Shown one piece after another: positions 41,659 through 53,121 of a DNA stretch of 64,000 nt. This stretch comes from Fusarium oxysporum f. sp. lycopersici 4287 (Eukaryota > Ascomycota > Sordariomycetes > Hypocreales > Nectriaceae): positions 1,687,163 to 1,751,162 of the forward strand of contig NC_031000.1 of the NCBI RefSeq assembly GCF_000149955.1, written 5' to 3'. Position 1 is the first letter of the stretch; each line of letters begins with the position of its first letter. A model generated the notes under the pieces. It did no database searches and had not been told where the DNA came from. It saw only the letters and a list, made by a program, of their open reading frames with translations. A program made the position numbers and the translations under genes.

Positions 41659-44119
41659 ATGCTTATCAACTACGTTATTCCGACTTTAAGTAAACGGTCT
41701 CAATTTCGCTGGACTATACTAACAAACATTATATGGAATGAATCAGAGGACTCAGCGACTTGACCGTTCCTGCACAAGAGTACTCTCGGACTACAGCCCA
41801 GCCCAGCCACAGCGCGAGATCGATAACACAACAGAAAAGCCAACAAAGATGAGATAACAGGACGGAAAGAGATAGCGTGACTTTTGGCCGAGGTTTAGGG
41901 TGGTGTCAGACCGAAATGCCCAACATGTTCCCATCAGCTTCGAGCTATACACAGTCCCATTACGCCTCCTCTTCTTTGTTGACCTGAAGAATGCGCTGGG
42001 TTGTAGTTGCGGTCTTGTGGAACCTATACGGCTTGATTTTACGCTCAAAGAGCTCGTCAAGTTCCGCGGCAGTTCGACTAAGAAAAGGTCAGCATCAAAG
42101 TCATTACTATTAGAAGTAGTATCAGGTCAACGTACCCAGCTGTCTCGGGGATCAGGAACCACATGGCCAATGTGAATGGTGCGCCTAGACCGGCGAAGAA
42201 CCAACTAGTCTTGAGACCCCAGTTCCATTGGTGGGCGTTGATCATGTAAGGAATAAGGACACCAAGGATAATTCCCACGACGCAGGTAGAAGCAGCAGCA
42301 AAACCGGCAGTGTAAGGTCGAAGTCTCTGGGAAGAGATCTCACCAATGAAACCCCAACCAGTAGCTCCATTAGCCACCAGACCGACATCTAGATAGGAAA
42401 ATTCAGTTTACCACAACATCAAGCTTTGCTGGTTTGCGAGGAAACTCACTCCAGATGCAAGCAAAGAGAACAAAGACATAGTTGGTTGCGTTAGTCTCGG
42501 GCGCAACTCCGAGGATACCCACAACGATACAGCATGCCCAACAAATAGTTGTTCCATAACAAGCGAGCCATCGTCGACCAAAGATATCCGACACATAAAT
42601 AACCACAAAGCTGAAGAAGATATTGATGCCCGATGTGATACAGGTGATCTTGAAGGGGTCCTTGAGTCCGGCCTGCTGGAAGAAGTAGGTAGCGTAGCCG
42701 AAGAAGATGCCAAGACCGATAAATTGCTGTGTCATAAGAGTCCAGCATGAGATGAGAGTTCGAAGGCCGTCGCGCCCCATGAAGATAGAGTACCACTTCT
42801 CATTGTTCTGCTCTTGGGCGATGGCGCGTTCGTGCTCAAGGTTGATCTGGATAAGGTTGATGTGATGGTCAACGTCGAAGCCTTCCACGCCGCGGTACAA
42901 GACCTGGAGTGACTTTCTGGCCCGATCAGTTTTGCCTCGAGAAACACACCAAGCGGGTGACTCTGGCAGCAGGAGGTAGATGGCAAGCATTAGCCCAATC
43001 TGAGACCACTGAGTATAGACCGGGGTGAGATAATTGGTTGGGTCTTGGGCGTGCATGACCTGGAGAGCAACTGGAGCGAAGAACTGTCCAATGAGCCACC
43101 AGAGACTGTAGCACATGAGAAAGACACCTCGTACGCGGGGAGGTGCCACCTCTGAGACGTAGGTTGGGATTGTCGACTGCAAACAGCCAACACCAATACC
43201 TCCAAAGAGCTTTGCAACCAACCAGACTCTCCATTCTTTAGCAACACACTCGAGTATGACGCTGATGGCGAGAAGGAACCATAACCAGTACATGGCTGCT
43301 TTTCTGCCAAACCTGTCCGAGAGGAAAGGCAATGTTACCATTCCGACGACTTGACCGCCGGATCCGATAGAGTTCCACGCACTCAGAACAGACGACGCCA
43401 GGACAACACCCTCCTCTGTGTGCTGAGTACCGAACTGCTCGACGAAACCCGAGTTTGCAATGATGTTTCCTATGAGTCTGGGCGAGTCTAGCATTAGTGG
43501 CTGTTCTTAATAGCACCAAGGCGAGCAAGGTCGGAGTGATATGGAATACATACCCGATCTGGTAGCCATCCGTAGCTGCACTGAGGGTGACGGCAAAACA
43601 AACAGCAGCGTTCATCTTGAACTTTTTGATGGTTTCCCAAGGCGTCAGCCCCTCATATCCAGAGATGCCTTGTCCCCTGTCAGCAGCCTCTGAACTAAGC
43701 TCCTTGGGCGGCTGGTGGCCATCTCCAGCAACTTCATGATGCTCGACAGCATCGCCGGATCTGCTGACGTCTTTCTCAGCACTTGAAATCACAGCCATAA
43801 TGACGATGGGCAGTATGTGGGCGATTGAGTGAGACGAAAACAAGAGAAAAGGATGCTTGAGCTCTTTGATGCTAAAGCGTGAGCTTGCTTGGACTTAGAA
43901 GCGATAAGAGCTTTACCAGAGAGCAGCTCGGGTCTTTAAATCATCAGGAGAAGCGCATGCAAGGTCCGAGTGTGCGGCTGCTCCAGAGGTGATGGATTAA
44001 GTTTCTGGGTTTTCGCCTGCGTGACGAACGGGGTGGTACAGTACGGAAACTAAGCTGCGGTATGGGGTATGGGGGGATGCGGGTTAGCGCTGGAACTGAA
44101 AGAGGGGGTATGGGGTAAA
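41659..44119. repeat. 2461-bp block, second copy
   Basis: Repeats 38915-41375 without a difference that I could see and continues past it (GAGCCCAGG after 44119). Confidence 0.95.
41960..43798 (-). CDS. MFS sugar transporter, duplicate copy
   Basis: Same gene as 39216-41054, shifted by 2744: exons 43798-43554, 43477-42450, 42388-42136 and 42077-41960; identical 547-residue product. This copy has the complete upstream region, which runs into 44120 and beyond, while the first copy's promoter is cut by the gap. It should be counted once unless read depth shows a true duplication. Confidence 0.88.
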
Positions 44120-44863
44120 GGAGCCCAGGAAACAAGCCTAAGCCCTGGGTTACCTTGTACATTACTCGGTACCAACGGAAATGCTTAAACCCCCTTGCCA
44201 ACAAGGCTTTGACAGACAGAACCCTACAGGTGGTTACAATTGCCCCCCAACCGGCTAAATGTGATGGGTCTGTGTGCAGTGGCGTTCCCTAAACCGCGAG
44301 GGATTTCCTCGGCGTGGACCGTTCATTCTCGCTTATGGCTTGTGGCTTGTTCACCCCGATGCGTTTCGCCTTGCTTTGCTTTTTTTGCTTCGCTTCGCTT
44401 CCCTGCTAGTCACCCTCAACTCTCGGTATTTGCTACCACGACATGCCAAACTCATGCTGTCTCGTGGAGAGTAGTAGATCAGTCTAGACGGCAGCCTAGT
44501 AGTGCACATGGACAGCAAATTTTCGATAGTCTAGAACCGCGTCGGTAACACTACCACCCAACAAACCACGGCTCCTTAATGCTATCTCTTATTCTTTCGC
44601 CATGGCCCAGACACAGGTCTGTCAATACGAGCCACTTGACAAGAAAAATGCAGATTTCTGGCAAGGTTGTTCCAGACCTCATCTCATCGGATTAGACATG
44701 CGCGTCGCGGCTGAGATACCTTCTGTGGCATGCATAGCAGAGGGTTATATAAGAGAAGGTTAAAAGAGCCCTAATCTTATGCTAAAAGGGGGTTAGTAAT
44801 GCCTCTTTATATACTAATAGAGCATTAATCTATAGGTGGCTAAGTAAACTAATCGGGCCAAAC
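44120..44863. other. Upstream region of the transporter, no other gene
   Basis: Non-coding spacer. The part 44750-44860 is AT-rich. No binding-site claim is made. Confidence 0.45.
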
Positions 44864-45540
44864 CTACCTTTTACCACCTTTACTTAGTATTAACCAGATG
44901 GCCAATTTTGTATGATTTATGGCTGGGCTCTTGAAATTTTCAGGGAATAAATGGATGAGTTTATCTACCAATAGATAGTCTTGCGACAACTCGAAAATAA
45001 GGAGTCCATGTTTGCGCTGCGTATCCAGTAAGTATCCTTTGGTTTCAAGACTATGTGCATAAACTACATCCTCACTCATCAAGTAGGCCTTATTATCATC
45101 ATCGACAAAACCCCCATATATCGAGATGCACATCCCATAGGGCGGAAGCTCCCATGGTACGAAAATCGTCCATTCACAGTGTCACCTGTTGCTACTCCAA
45201 CAAGTGCCTGGGAATATACAGGGTCATCAATGTGAACCCACATAACGTACTTGCTGGCGGATTTGTTGGAGACGACTTTGGGTCCCTATACGGCTCTTTC
45301 TGGGCCGAGACCGCCCGGCTCTTGACGAGTTAAGGCGGCACCCTCGTAGTGCCAATCCACAAGATCATTGCTGCTATAGCAGTTGATGTTTCTGAAATCA
45401 GTGCCCTCTGTTTTGTCTTCACCGTGCCAATAATATCGCTCGCCTACTTTGATGATTCTTCCGCCATGAGCCTGAGTGTGCTGGCCATTATCGGTAGTCC
45501 AGGTAGCGCCTATGGATAGCCTAGGTGAGCAATTGGGCAT
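44864..45540 (-). pseudogene. GH43-like (exo-beta-1,3-galactanase type) remnant
   Basis: The minus strand from 45540 reads ATWTTDNGQHTQAHGGRIIK, VGERYYWHGEDKTEGTDFRN, INCYSSNDLVDWHYEGAAL, the start of a family 43 five-bladed propeller. TAG at 45286-45288 then interrupts it, but the frame continues (KYVMWVHIDDPVYSQALVGV, ATGDTVNGRFSYHGSFRPMG). A frameshift near 45125 moves it to FVDDDNKAYLMSEDVVYAHS and LIFELSQDYLLVDKL. It ends after about 210 codons, half the family length. Acid residues of the propeller core cannot all be placed. The gene is dead by stop, frameshift and truncation; a secreted galactan-degrading ancestor is inferred. Confidence 0.7.
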
Positions 45541-46900
45541 CTTACAAGACAGTGACTATGGCTAAGGGACCTACCAGGATAAATTTGGAGATGGCTTCGT
45601 TGTGCCATTTTTGCCACTCTTAGCCTTAGTATGCAGCCTTCACTGGATAAAGGGTATCTGATTCTAAAAGGGATAGGTGTAAGAGTTAAGCTTAATACAT
45701 AGAAAAAAATGTCAAATGCAATTGACAATCCCTGTCGAGAATTCTTGGTGTGGAAAGTTTGTGTGTGCACTACACTAGGCGACTGAAGTTTTACTGGTAA
45801 AAATGAGGTAAAAGGATTCTCCCTTCTGCGGGGTTGAGTGCAACATTACTCACTGGAACTGCGATGTTACTCTTAGGCGAACGACGCTGGGGGGCCATTC
45901 CTGGTCTGAATCACGAGACGTTAACGGATTAACCCGAGCCATGTCACGCTCTATGCCAAATAAAGAAACGAGACAGTATGTCGGGTCAAATAATAGCGGC
46001 CAGTAGTCCTGTTGAGCAATTATATTTCCGCACAGACGCAAGCCCATGCTGGCTCGTTCACAACTCTGCTTCTTCAGAAACAAGCCTCTCATCCATCCGA
46101 CCCATCAGACAAGCGGATAATTCGTGCAATCCCTAGCATGTAAAAAGCCTGATCTCGGGCAGTAGCTTAACATTGCCTGAACTCGGGCTGAACTCCATTA
46201 CCCGACACCATCAGCTCTGATATAGACTATGGAGTTTATTTGTGGGCCTAGCTTTCAGCTTGGAAAATATTCGCTCCATGATGAGCCGAGTTTGGTCGGC
46301 TAACCCTTGCCATCTTTGCATGGTAATTGCGGGGTTGCCGTGTCTTATCTTACCCCACTGCTTATACTAAGAAACTCTAAGATGTTAAAAATTAAAGAAG
46401 GTGGAGGCTCAGGGAACGACAAATCGCCGATTGGACAGATCCTTGAGCGGCTCAGTACACAGAGCCAGCTTAGCTTGCGCACGGGCTGTACTAGCTCGAG
46501 CATGGTAAACCCTTAATCGTCGATACACCCCACCGCTGTATTGAGCAACATCCATGTCCCACCCGGCCCAGCGGTTCCCAAGCTCTACCTTCGGCAGCCT
46601 AAAGACAGTAGAAACTGGCCTGCTCTATGCAGACATCTAGTAAATACAACCGCCACCCTGTACTTGACCTGATTTGCACTTTGGCGGGCCACGTTAACTT
46701 CGTCTCATAATCCATGCGGAGCAAAAGCATGAAATCGGGGAAGTTAATGAGCGAAACACCGAGCGGCCCGAAAAGGAAGGTTTACGCACCTGCAGGAACT
46801 TTATTGCACAAGCGTACTACATAGTACATATTTAGAGCCGTTCAGGAACTCTAGTTGCTTGTCTTCCAAGCACGCCAATCGAATACACAGTTTCTCTGTC
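45541..46900. other. Gene-free stretch upstream of the DUF1593 gene
   Basis: No supported gene; only short random frames. It contains the presumed promoter of the gene at 46901. Confidence 0.45.
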
Positions 46901-48384
46901 ATGGTGTTCCAAAACCAGCTGCGGGCCTGCAAAGGCAAGCCCAGAGTCTTGATCTTGACTGACATAACCAACGAACCCGACGACTCGCAATCACTTGTGC
47001 GCTACCTGCTCTACAGCAATGAGTTTGACACGCGCGGTCTTGTGGCCTGTACATCCACGCACATGAGGTCCCGTGTAGCTCCGCAAGAAATTGAGAGCAT
47101 CGTCGACGGCTATGGGGAGGTCGTCGACAACCTCAACGCCCATGCTCATCCCGACAACCAGTACCCGAGCGCACAAAGCCTTCGGGATATGATCAAGGTC
47201 GGCCCCCCAGTGTATGGGAAAATCGCCCTCGAGCCTTTCACTCCACTGAGTAGCGGCTCCCAGCTCATCATTGCTCGTATTGATGAGTCTGAGGAGCCTC
47301 TCTGGGTACTTCTCTGGGGCGGTGCCAATCCACTTGCCCAGGCTCTCGCACACGTTGAGAAGACAAGAAATGCTTCGGCATTTGCTCAATTCAGATCCAA
47401 GACCAGAGTGTATGCCATCTCTGACCAGGACGATACTGGTGCCTGGATCAGAGTCACATATCCAGATATCTTCTACATCTGCTCTCTCCATGGCTGGTGC
47501 CAGTATAATGCCGCAGCGTGGACAGGCATCTCGGGTCCGACCGACGTCGCGGTGCAGACCCTAGCCAATTTACAAAGGAGTGGATAAAGGAGAATATCCA
47601 GATCGGGCCACTGGGTGCCAAGTACCCTGACTTCAAGTTCCTCGTCGAAGGTGACACCCCGACATTCCTCTATCTCATCCAAAACGGCCTGGGGTCTCCG
47701 GAGCATCCTCACTGGGGCAGCTGGGGCGGCCGGTATAGTTACTCTGACCCGTCCATGACGGGCAATCATTTTGTTGATGCCGTCGACAATGTAGTAGGCA
47801 TGGATGGGCGGACTTATACCAGCAATTTCGCCACCATTTGGCGCTGGCGACGTGCCTTCCAGACCGACTTTGCAGCGCGTATGCAGTGGACACTCACTGA
47901 TGATCCTTCCAAGGCTAACCATGCACCTGTTGTCTTTGTCAACGATAGCACCGGTGGTCCAGAGCCTGTCCTGATAGAGGTAGAGGCTGGCGAGAAGCTT
48001 CTCCTCGATGCTTCCAGAAGTTACGACCCAGATGGACAAGACATAACCTTTAACTGGTTTCAGTACAAGGAACCAACCGCTGTACAAGGATGGCCTGTTG
48101 GTCTTCATCCAGACCTTGACATCATTACTGTAGACTTGAAAGGTCGTGGGGATCAGGTTGAAGTGCAAATTCCGGGACCCGAAGTGTCCGCTCAAGAGCC
48201 GATCAGCGGCCAGGCAATGACCAAGGGCCTTGAGTACCATATCGTCCTCGAGGTTCGGGATAACGGAGAGCCCTGTATGACGACCTACAAGCGGGTCGTC
48301 ATACAAACTACAAACAAGGCTTTACGTGGTAGTAGGGGGACTGCGGTCGCAACAACTGCGGAGTGGATAGAGTTGCCGAAATAG
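46901..48384 (+). pseudogene. DUF1593/Sde182-like (nucleoside-hydrolase-fold) protein, frameshifted
   Basis: The first frame from ATG 46901 reads KPRVLILTDITNEPDDSQSL, VRYLLYSNEFDTRGLVACTS, WVLLWGGANPLAQAL, RVYAISDQDDTGAWIR and YICSLHGWCQYNAAAWTGIS: the N-terminal DUF1593 domain with its Asp-rich nucleoside-hydrolase-like motifs. Near 47545 the frame must shift to ADPSQFTKEWIKENIQIGPL, GAKYPDFKFLVEGDTPTFLY. It then runs to 48384 through a C-terminal beta domain (LLLDASRSYDPDGQDITFNW). A GT-AG excision there would be only 23 bp, so a one-base deletion is likelier than an intron. There is no clear signal peptide although relatives are usually secreted. Such proteins are linked to plant cell-wall polysaccharides; the reaction is uncertain. 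Confidence 0.75.
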
Positions 48385-48828
48385 ACAGTAGCATTTTATC
48401 AGTACACAGCTACTCTTCTGTGCTTTATGATGCTTCTATGAATTGTAACAAAACGGTTTTTAGAAAGAAGTAAAAGAAAAATTGAAATAAAGCAAGCCAT
48501 TGAAAGACTCTTATGTACCGTATATTTCCACGACATTCATCGATGCTGGCGTCAGGTCTAACAGCTTGACATTACCGACCAAGGCACTAATTAACATTAA
48601 GACATTATATGGCAGAGGCGGTCGAATATTTTACGTTCCTCTCTAATATACCCAATTGGATTGGATAGAATCAGCCCTTGTCGACAATGGGGCAGCCCCT
48701 TTTGCAATAGTCAATGGACTTTGTGGAAATATACGGTAAATATACATAATAATGGAGGTTTCACAAGAATTCTTTTAGGAAAGAAAGTATTAGTAGACTG
48801 CAACAGTCTGTAACCGAGTATATTGGAA
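48385..48828. other. Convergent intergenic spacer
   Basis: AT-rich 3' regions of the DUF1593 gene and the PKD hydrolase gene face each other here; no gene. Repeated at 50583-51026. Confidence 0.5.
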
Positions 48829-50186
48829 CTAGTTTACAACTACCCTAACACGACCAAGGTTGGCAACCTGAGCATAAGCCGTATTGGCATCTCCATTACG
48901 GTTGGAAGTGACACGAACAGCGGCAAAATAAGTGCCTCGCGTTTGGTACGATCGAGAAGCCGTCACATCCAAGACAGCTTTGCCCTTCTTAAAGCTTCCA
49001 GCTGCTTCAAAATCCCCAGTTCCTTCAAAATCCCATTCGACAGACGTAACAGACCCAGTGCCCGGAGGAACTTCGATGTGAGCTTTGAAGGAGACGGCTT
49101 GTCTCGCCTTGGTGAGTATTTGTGTCTTGCCACTCACCGTCAGGTCCACAATGGGCTGAATACCCTTGCGTTGGGCCGCGCTTGCAGGAACCTTGACCTG
49201 TCCATGGCCGACAGAGTATGATGTTTCAGCAGGTGGCTGTTTCCCCTTCTCAACCCAAGCACTCAAGTCTCTGAGATGCTGTTCGTAAGCGGGATGGTAG
49301 GAGACGATCCGGGTCAACTGATCCTGGGGCACCGGCTCCAGGTAGTGATCGGCATTTGCAGTATAGTACAGTCTGAAATTTTGACCGAATCGATCACCGA
49401 GGGCTTCCTTGACTTCTTTCCTGTACCAATCGGCGTGCCATGGGAATGCATCAAAGTCCTTTAGTGAATCCATAATCATCACCTTGTTAGTGATATTGCC
49501 AGTAAAGGTGGCCCCACCACTAGCAGCACGACCGATGGTAGGACCGATCAGTACGTTACGCTGGGGGTACTTGGCTGTTCCATCGGCCTTGCGAAGATAA
49601 TCATATCCGTAGAGGTCTGACTGAGTGGGAACTTGGTATCTATGGTATGCAGAACCTGCTAACCATGCCCGGTTGTCAACCTGGATCCGAGAACCCCTGG
49701 AGATCATGGCAAGAACAGTTGTGTTCTGACCGGGATCGATCTCAGCAGTCTGAGAGCCCTTTGCAATTTGTATGGTGAACTGTCCGAGAGCCAATTTACC
49801 ATCCCCCGACTTGATAGTGGCCTGAAGCCCGTATGCCGGTAGGGTTGAAGGAGCTTTGGCGAGGATAAAAGCGACAGGGACTTTCGCTGAATCAAACTGA
49901 ACCGACTTGACTGCCGTGTTGAATTCGACCGCAGCCTTGCGGTAAAAGTCACCGAGGTCGGACTTTTCAGTTCCAAGATATCCATTCTTTGTCCAAAAGT
50001 CGTTGACATAGGTCGGATCGAAGGCTGCAATCGTGGGAGGGACCAGAACTCGGAAAGTCCGTAGGAAGCTTGTCCTGTTCCCAGCGAGGCCCTCCCAATC
50101 CTCGAATGATTCGAGTACGAGGCCAAGCTCAGTGACCTCAGTGAGGACCTTCTTCCCAAGTGCATTCAAGTGGCGAAAAGGGTCAC
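48829..50186 (-). CDS. Secreted alpha/beta hydrolase with PKD-like domain, 3' part only (cut by gap)
   Basis: Identical to the C-terminal about 450 codons of the full gene at 51027-53121. The frame runs off the contig edge at 50186. It represents the same locus, not a separate gene, if the contig overlap is real. Confidence 0.85.
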
Positions 50187-50286
50187 NNNNNNNNNNNNNN
50201 NNNNNNNNNNNNNNNNNNNNNNNNNNNNNNNNNNNNNNNNNNNNNNNNNNNNNNNNNNNNNNNNNNNNNNNNNNNNNNNNNNNNNN
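50187..50286. other. Assembly gap (100 N)
   Basis: Placeholder gap whose two flanks are dovetail copies of each other. Confidence 0.99.
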
Positions 50287-50582
50287 GATGGCCTGTTGGT
50301 CTTCATCCAGACCTTGACATCATTACTGTAGACTTGAAAGGTCGTGGGGATCAGGTTGAAGTGCAAATTCCGGGACCCGAAGTGTCCGCTCAAGAGCCGA
50401 TCAGCGGCCAGGCAATGACCAAGGGCCTTGAGTACCATATCGTCCTCGAGGTTCGGGATAACGGAGAGCCCTGTATGACGACCTACAAGCGGGTCGTCAT
50501 ACAAACTACAAACAAGGCTTTACGTGGTAGTAGGGGGACTGCGGTCGCAACAACTGCGGAGTGGATAGAGTTGCCGAAATAG
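50287..50582 (+). pseudogene. DUF1593 gene, 3' end only (contig-edge duplicate)
   Basis: Repeats 48089-48384 exactly; begins with the first base after the gap (in frame: WPVGLHPDLDIITVDLKGRG). No start of its own. Confidence 0.85.
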
Positions 50583-52384
50583 ACAGTAGCATTTTATCAG
50601 TACACAGCTACTCTTCTGTGCTTTATGATGCTTCTATGAATTGTAACAAAACGGTTTTTAGAAAGAAGTAAAAGAAAAATTGAAATAAAGCAAGCCATTG
50701 AAAGACTCTTATGTACCGTATATTTCCACGACATTCATCGATGCTGGCGTCAGGTCTAACAGCTTGACATTACCGACCAAGGCACTAATTAACATTAAGA
50801 CATTATATGGCAGAGGCGGTCGAATATTTTACGTTCCTCTCTAATATACCCAATTGGATTGGATAGAATCAGCCCTTGTCGACAATGGGGCAGCCCCTTT
50901 TGCAATAGTCAATGGACTTTGTGGAAATATACGGTAAATATACATAATAATGGAGGTTTCACAAGAATTCTTTTAGGAAAGAAAGTATTAGTAGACTGCA
51001 ACAGTCTGTAACCGAGTATATTGGAACTAGTTTACAACTACCCTAACACGACCAAGGTTGGCAACCTGAGCATAAGCCGTATTGGCATCTCCATTACGGT
51101 TGGAAGTGACACGAACAGCGGCAAAATAAGTGCCTCGCGTTTGGTACGATCGAGAAGCCGTCACATCCAAGACAGCTTTGCCCTTCTTAAAGCTTCCAGC
51201 TGCTTCAAAATCCCCAGTTCCTTCAAAATCCCATTCGACAGACGTAACAGACCCAGTGCCCGGAGGAACTTCGATGTGAGCTTTGAAGGAGACGGCTTGT
51301 CTCGCCTTGGTGAGTATTTGTGTCTTGCCACTCACCGTCAGGTCCACAATGGGCTGAATACCCTTGCGTTGGGCCGCGCTTGCAGGAACCTTGACCTGTC
51401 CATGGCCGACAGAGTATGATGTTTCAGCAGGTGGCTGTTTCCCCTTCTCAACCCAAGCACTCAAGTCTCTGAGATGCTGTTCGTAAGCGGGATGGTAGGA
51501 GACGATCCGGGTCAACTGATCCTGGGGCACCGGCTCCAGGTAGTGATCGGCATTTGCAGTATAGTACAGTCTGAAATTTTGACCGAATCGATCACCGAGG
51601 GCTTCCTTGACTTCTTTCCTGTACCAATCGGCGTGCCATGGGAATGCATCAAAGTCCTTTAGTGAATCCATAATCATCACCTTGTTAGTGATATTGCCAG
51701 TAAAGGTGGCCCCACCACTAGCAGCACGACCGATGGTAGGACCGATCAGTACGTTACGCTGGGGGTACTTGGCTGTTCCATCGGCCTTGCGAAGATAATC
51801 ATATCCGTAGAGGTCTGACTGAGTGGGAACTTGGTATCTATGGTATGCAGAACCTGCTAACCATGCCCGGTTGTCAACCTGGATCCGAGAACCCCTGGAG
51901 ATCATGGCAAGAACAGTTGTGTTCTGACCGGGATCGATCTCAGCAGTCTGAGAGCCCTTTGCAATTTGTATGGTGAACTGTCCGAGAGCCAATTTACCAT
52001 CCCCCGACTTGATAGTGGCCTGAAGCCCGTATGCCGGTAGGGTTGAAGGAGCTTTGGCGAGGATAAAAGCGACAGGGACTTTCGCTGAATCAAACTGAAC
52101 CGACTTGACTGCCGTGTTGAATTCGACCGCAGCCTTGCGGTAAAAGTCACCGAGGTCGGACTTTTCAGTTCCAAGATATCCATTCTTTGTCCAAAAGTCG
52201 TTGACATAGGTCGGATCGAAGGCTGCAATCGTGGGAGGGACCAGAACTCGGAAAGTCCGTAGGAAGCTTGTCCTGTTCCCAGCGAGGCCCTCCCAATCCT
52301 CGAATGATTCGAGTACGAGGCCAAGCTCAGTGACCTCAGTGAGGACCTTCTTCCCAAGTGCATTCAAGTGGCGAAAAGGGTCAC
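50287..52384. repeat. 2098-bp block, second copy
   Basis: Exact copy of 48089-50186, continuing into the complete hydrolase gene. Confidence 0.96.
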
Positions 52385-53121
52385 CGTCCCCTCCAGGGCG
52401 GACCGAGTTTCGGATCTTCTCTTTTTGTGACTCCAGGACGAGACTTGCCATTGCACGGATGCAAAAGTTGTTTGGGTTGGAGACAGTAATAGCCTGGACA
52501 ATAGGAATAGCACCTTGCCAAACGTCGAAGGTATTCTCAACAGCCCCAACGGTAACCATGGAGCCACCGCTGGCGCCATAAATGTAGCCATAGATCTTTC
52601 GATCAGACTTATAATACCTAGCAGCAATAGTTCGCGACAACTTGGCCACGGCAGCATCAGCACGATAGCCTCCACCTCCAGCTACATGGTTAGTATACCC
52701 GCCGCTGTCGGCACCGAAGCCAATCTCGTGGTCTTCAGCAGTCGAGTTCTGCAGAGGGTAGACCATCTGAAAAAACCTTCCATCCCACCCTGATTCTGGA
52801 AGGTAGATATTGAAGTCGATATTGGTCCCACTGAAGTGCCCTGAGACCCTCCGGTGTGCGACGGGAGTGGCGAAGTCTTGCTCAGCGTCAATGATGGCTG
52901 TGTTATAAGTGGAATCTACGCAGTCAGCCGTGACTTGGACGGCTCCATTGTTGGTAACACATGCAGGGCCCTTGGCTACGATAGGAGACGTTATAGGCTC
53001 GACAGTGGCAGCAAAGGCAGTGGTGGCACAAAAGCATGACCTCGATTCCCAGTGAGCTTATGCCTTAAGATAAAGTGTGAGAACTTACTTACCAGACTTG
53101 CCTCGCAGTGAATGAGAACAT
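51027..53121 (-). CDS. Secreted alpha/beta hydrolase (Tat-signal-sequence-domain family) with C-terminal PKD-like domain
   Basis: Exon 1 53121-53093, intron 53092-53041 (52 bp, GTAAGT), exon 2 53040-51027; 680 aa. The N-terminus MFSFTARQVWSCFCATTAFA looks like a signal peptide, followed by a Cys-containing N-domain (KGPACVTNNGAVQVTADCVD). Next are GADSGGYTNHVAGGGGYRAD and a nucleophile elbow IYGYIYGASGGS (Ser about 167) of the alpha/beta hydrolase fold. A possible catalytic His lies in YYTANADHYLEP. The C-terminal 110 residues form a PKD-like beta domain (VEWDFEGTGDFEAAGSFKKG, ...SYQTRGTYFAAVRVTSNRNG). Probably an extracellular esterase or related hydrolase acting on a polymer; the substrate is not shown. 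Divergent from GH78 across 1.4 kb. Confidence 0.78.

Larger units (their letters stand above)
48089..50186. repeat. 2098-bp block, first copy (identical to 50287-52384)
   Basis: Constant offset 2198. It ends at the contig edge, and its twin begins at the next contig's first base: a perfect dovetail. Confidence 0.96.

Noticed and set aside
48829..49221. 132-codon plus-strand frame (and twin at 51021)
   Set aside because: Antisense shadow of the PKD-domain hydrolase.
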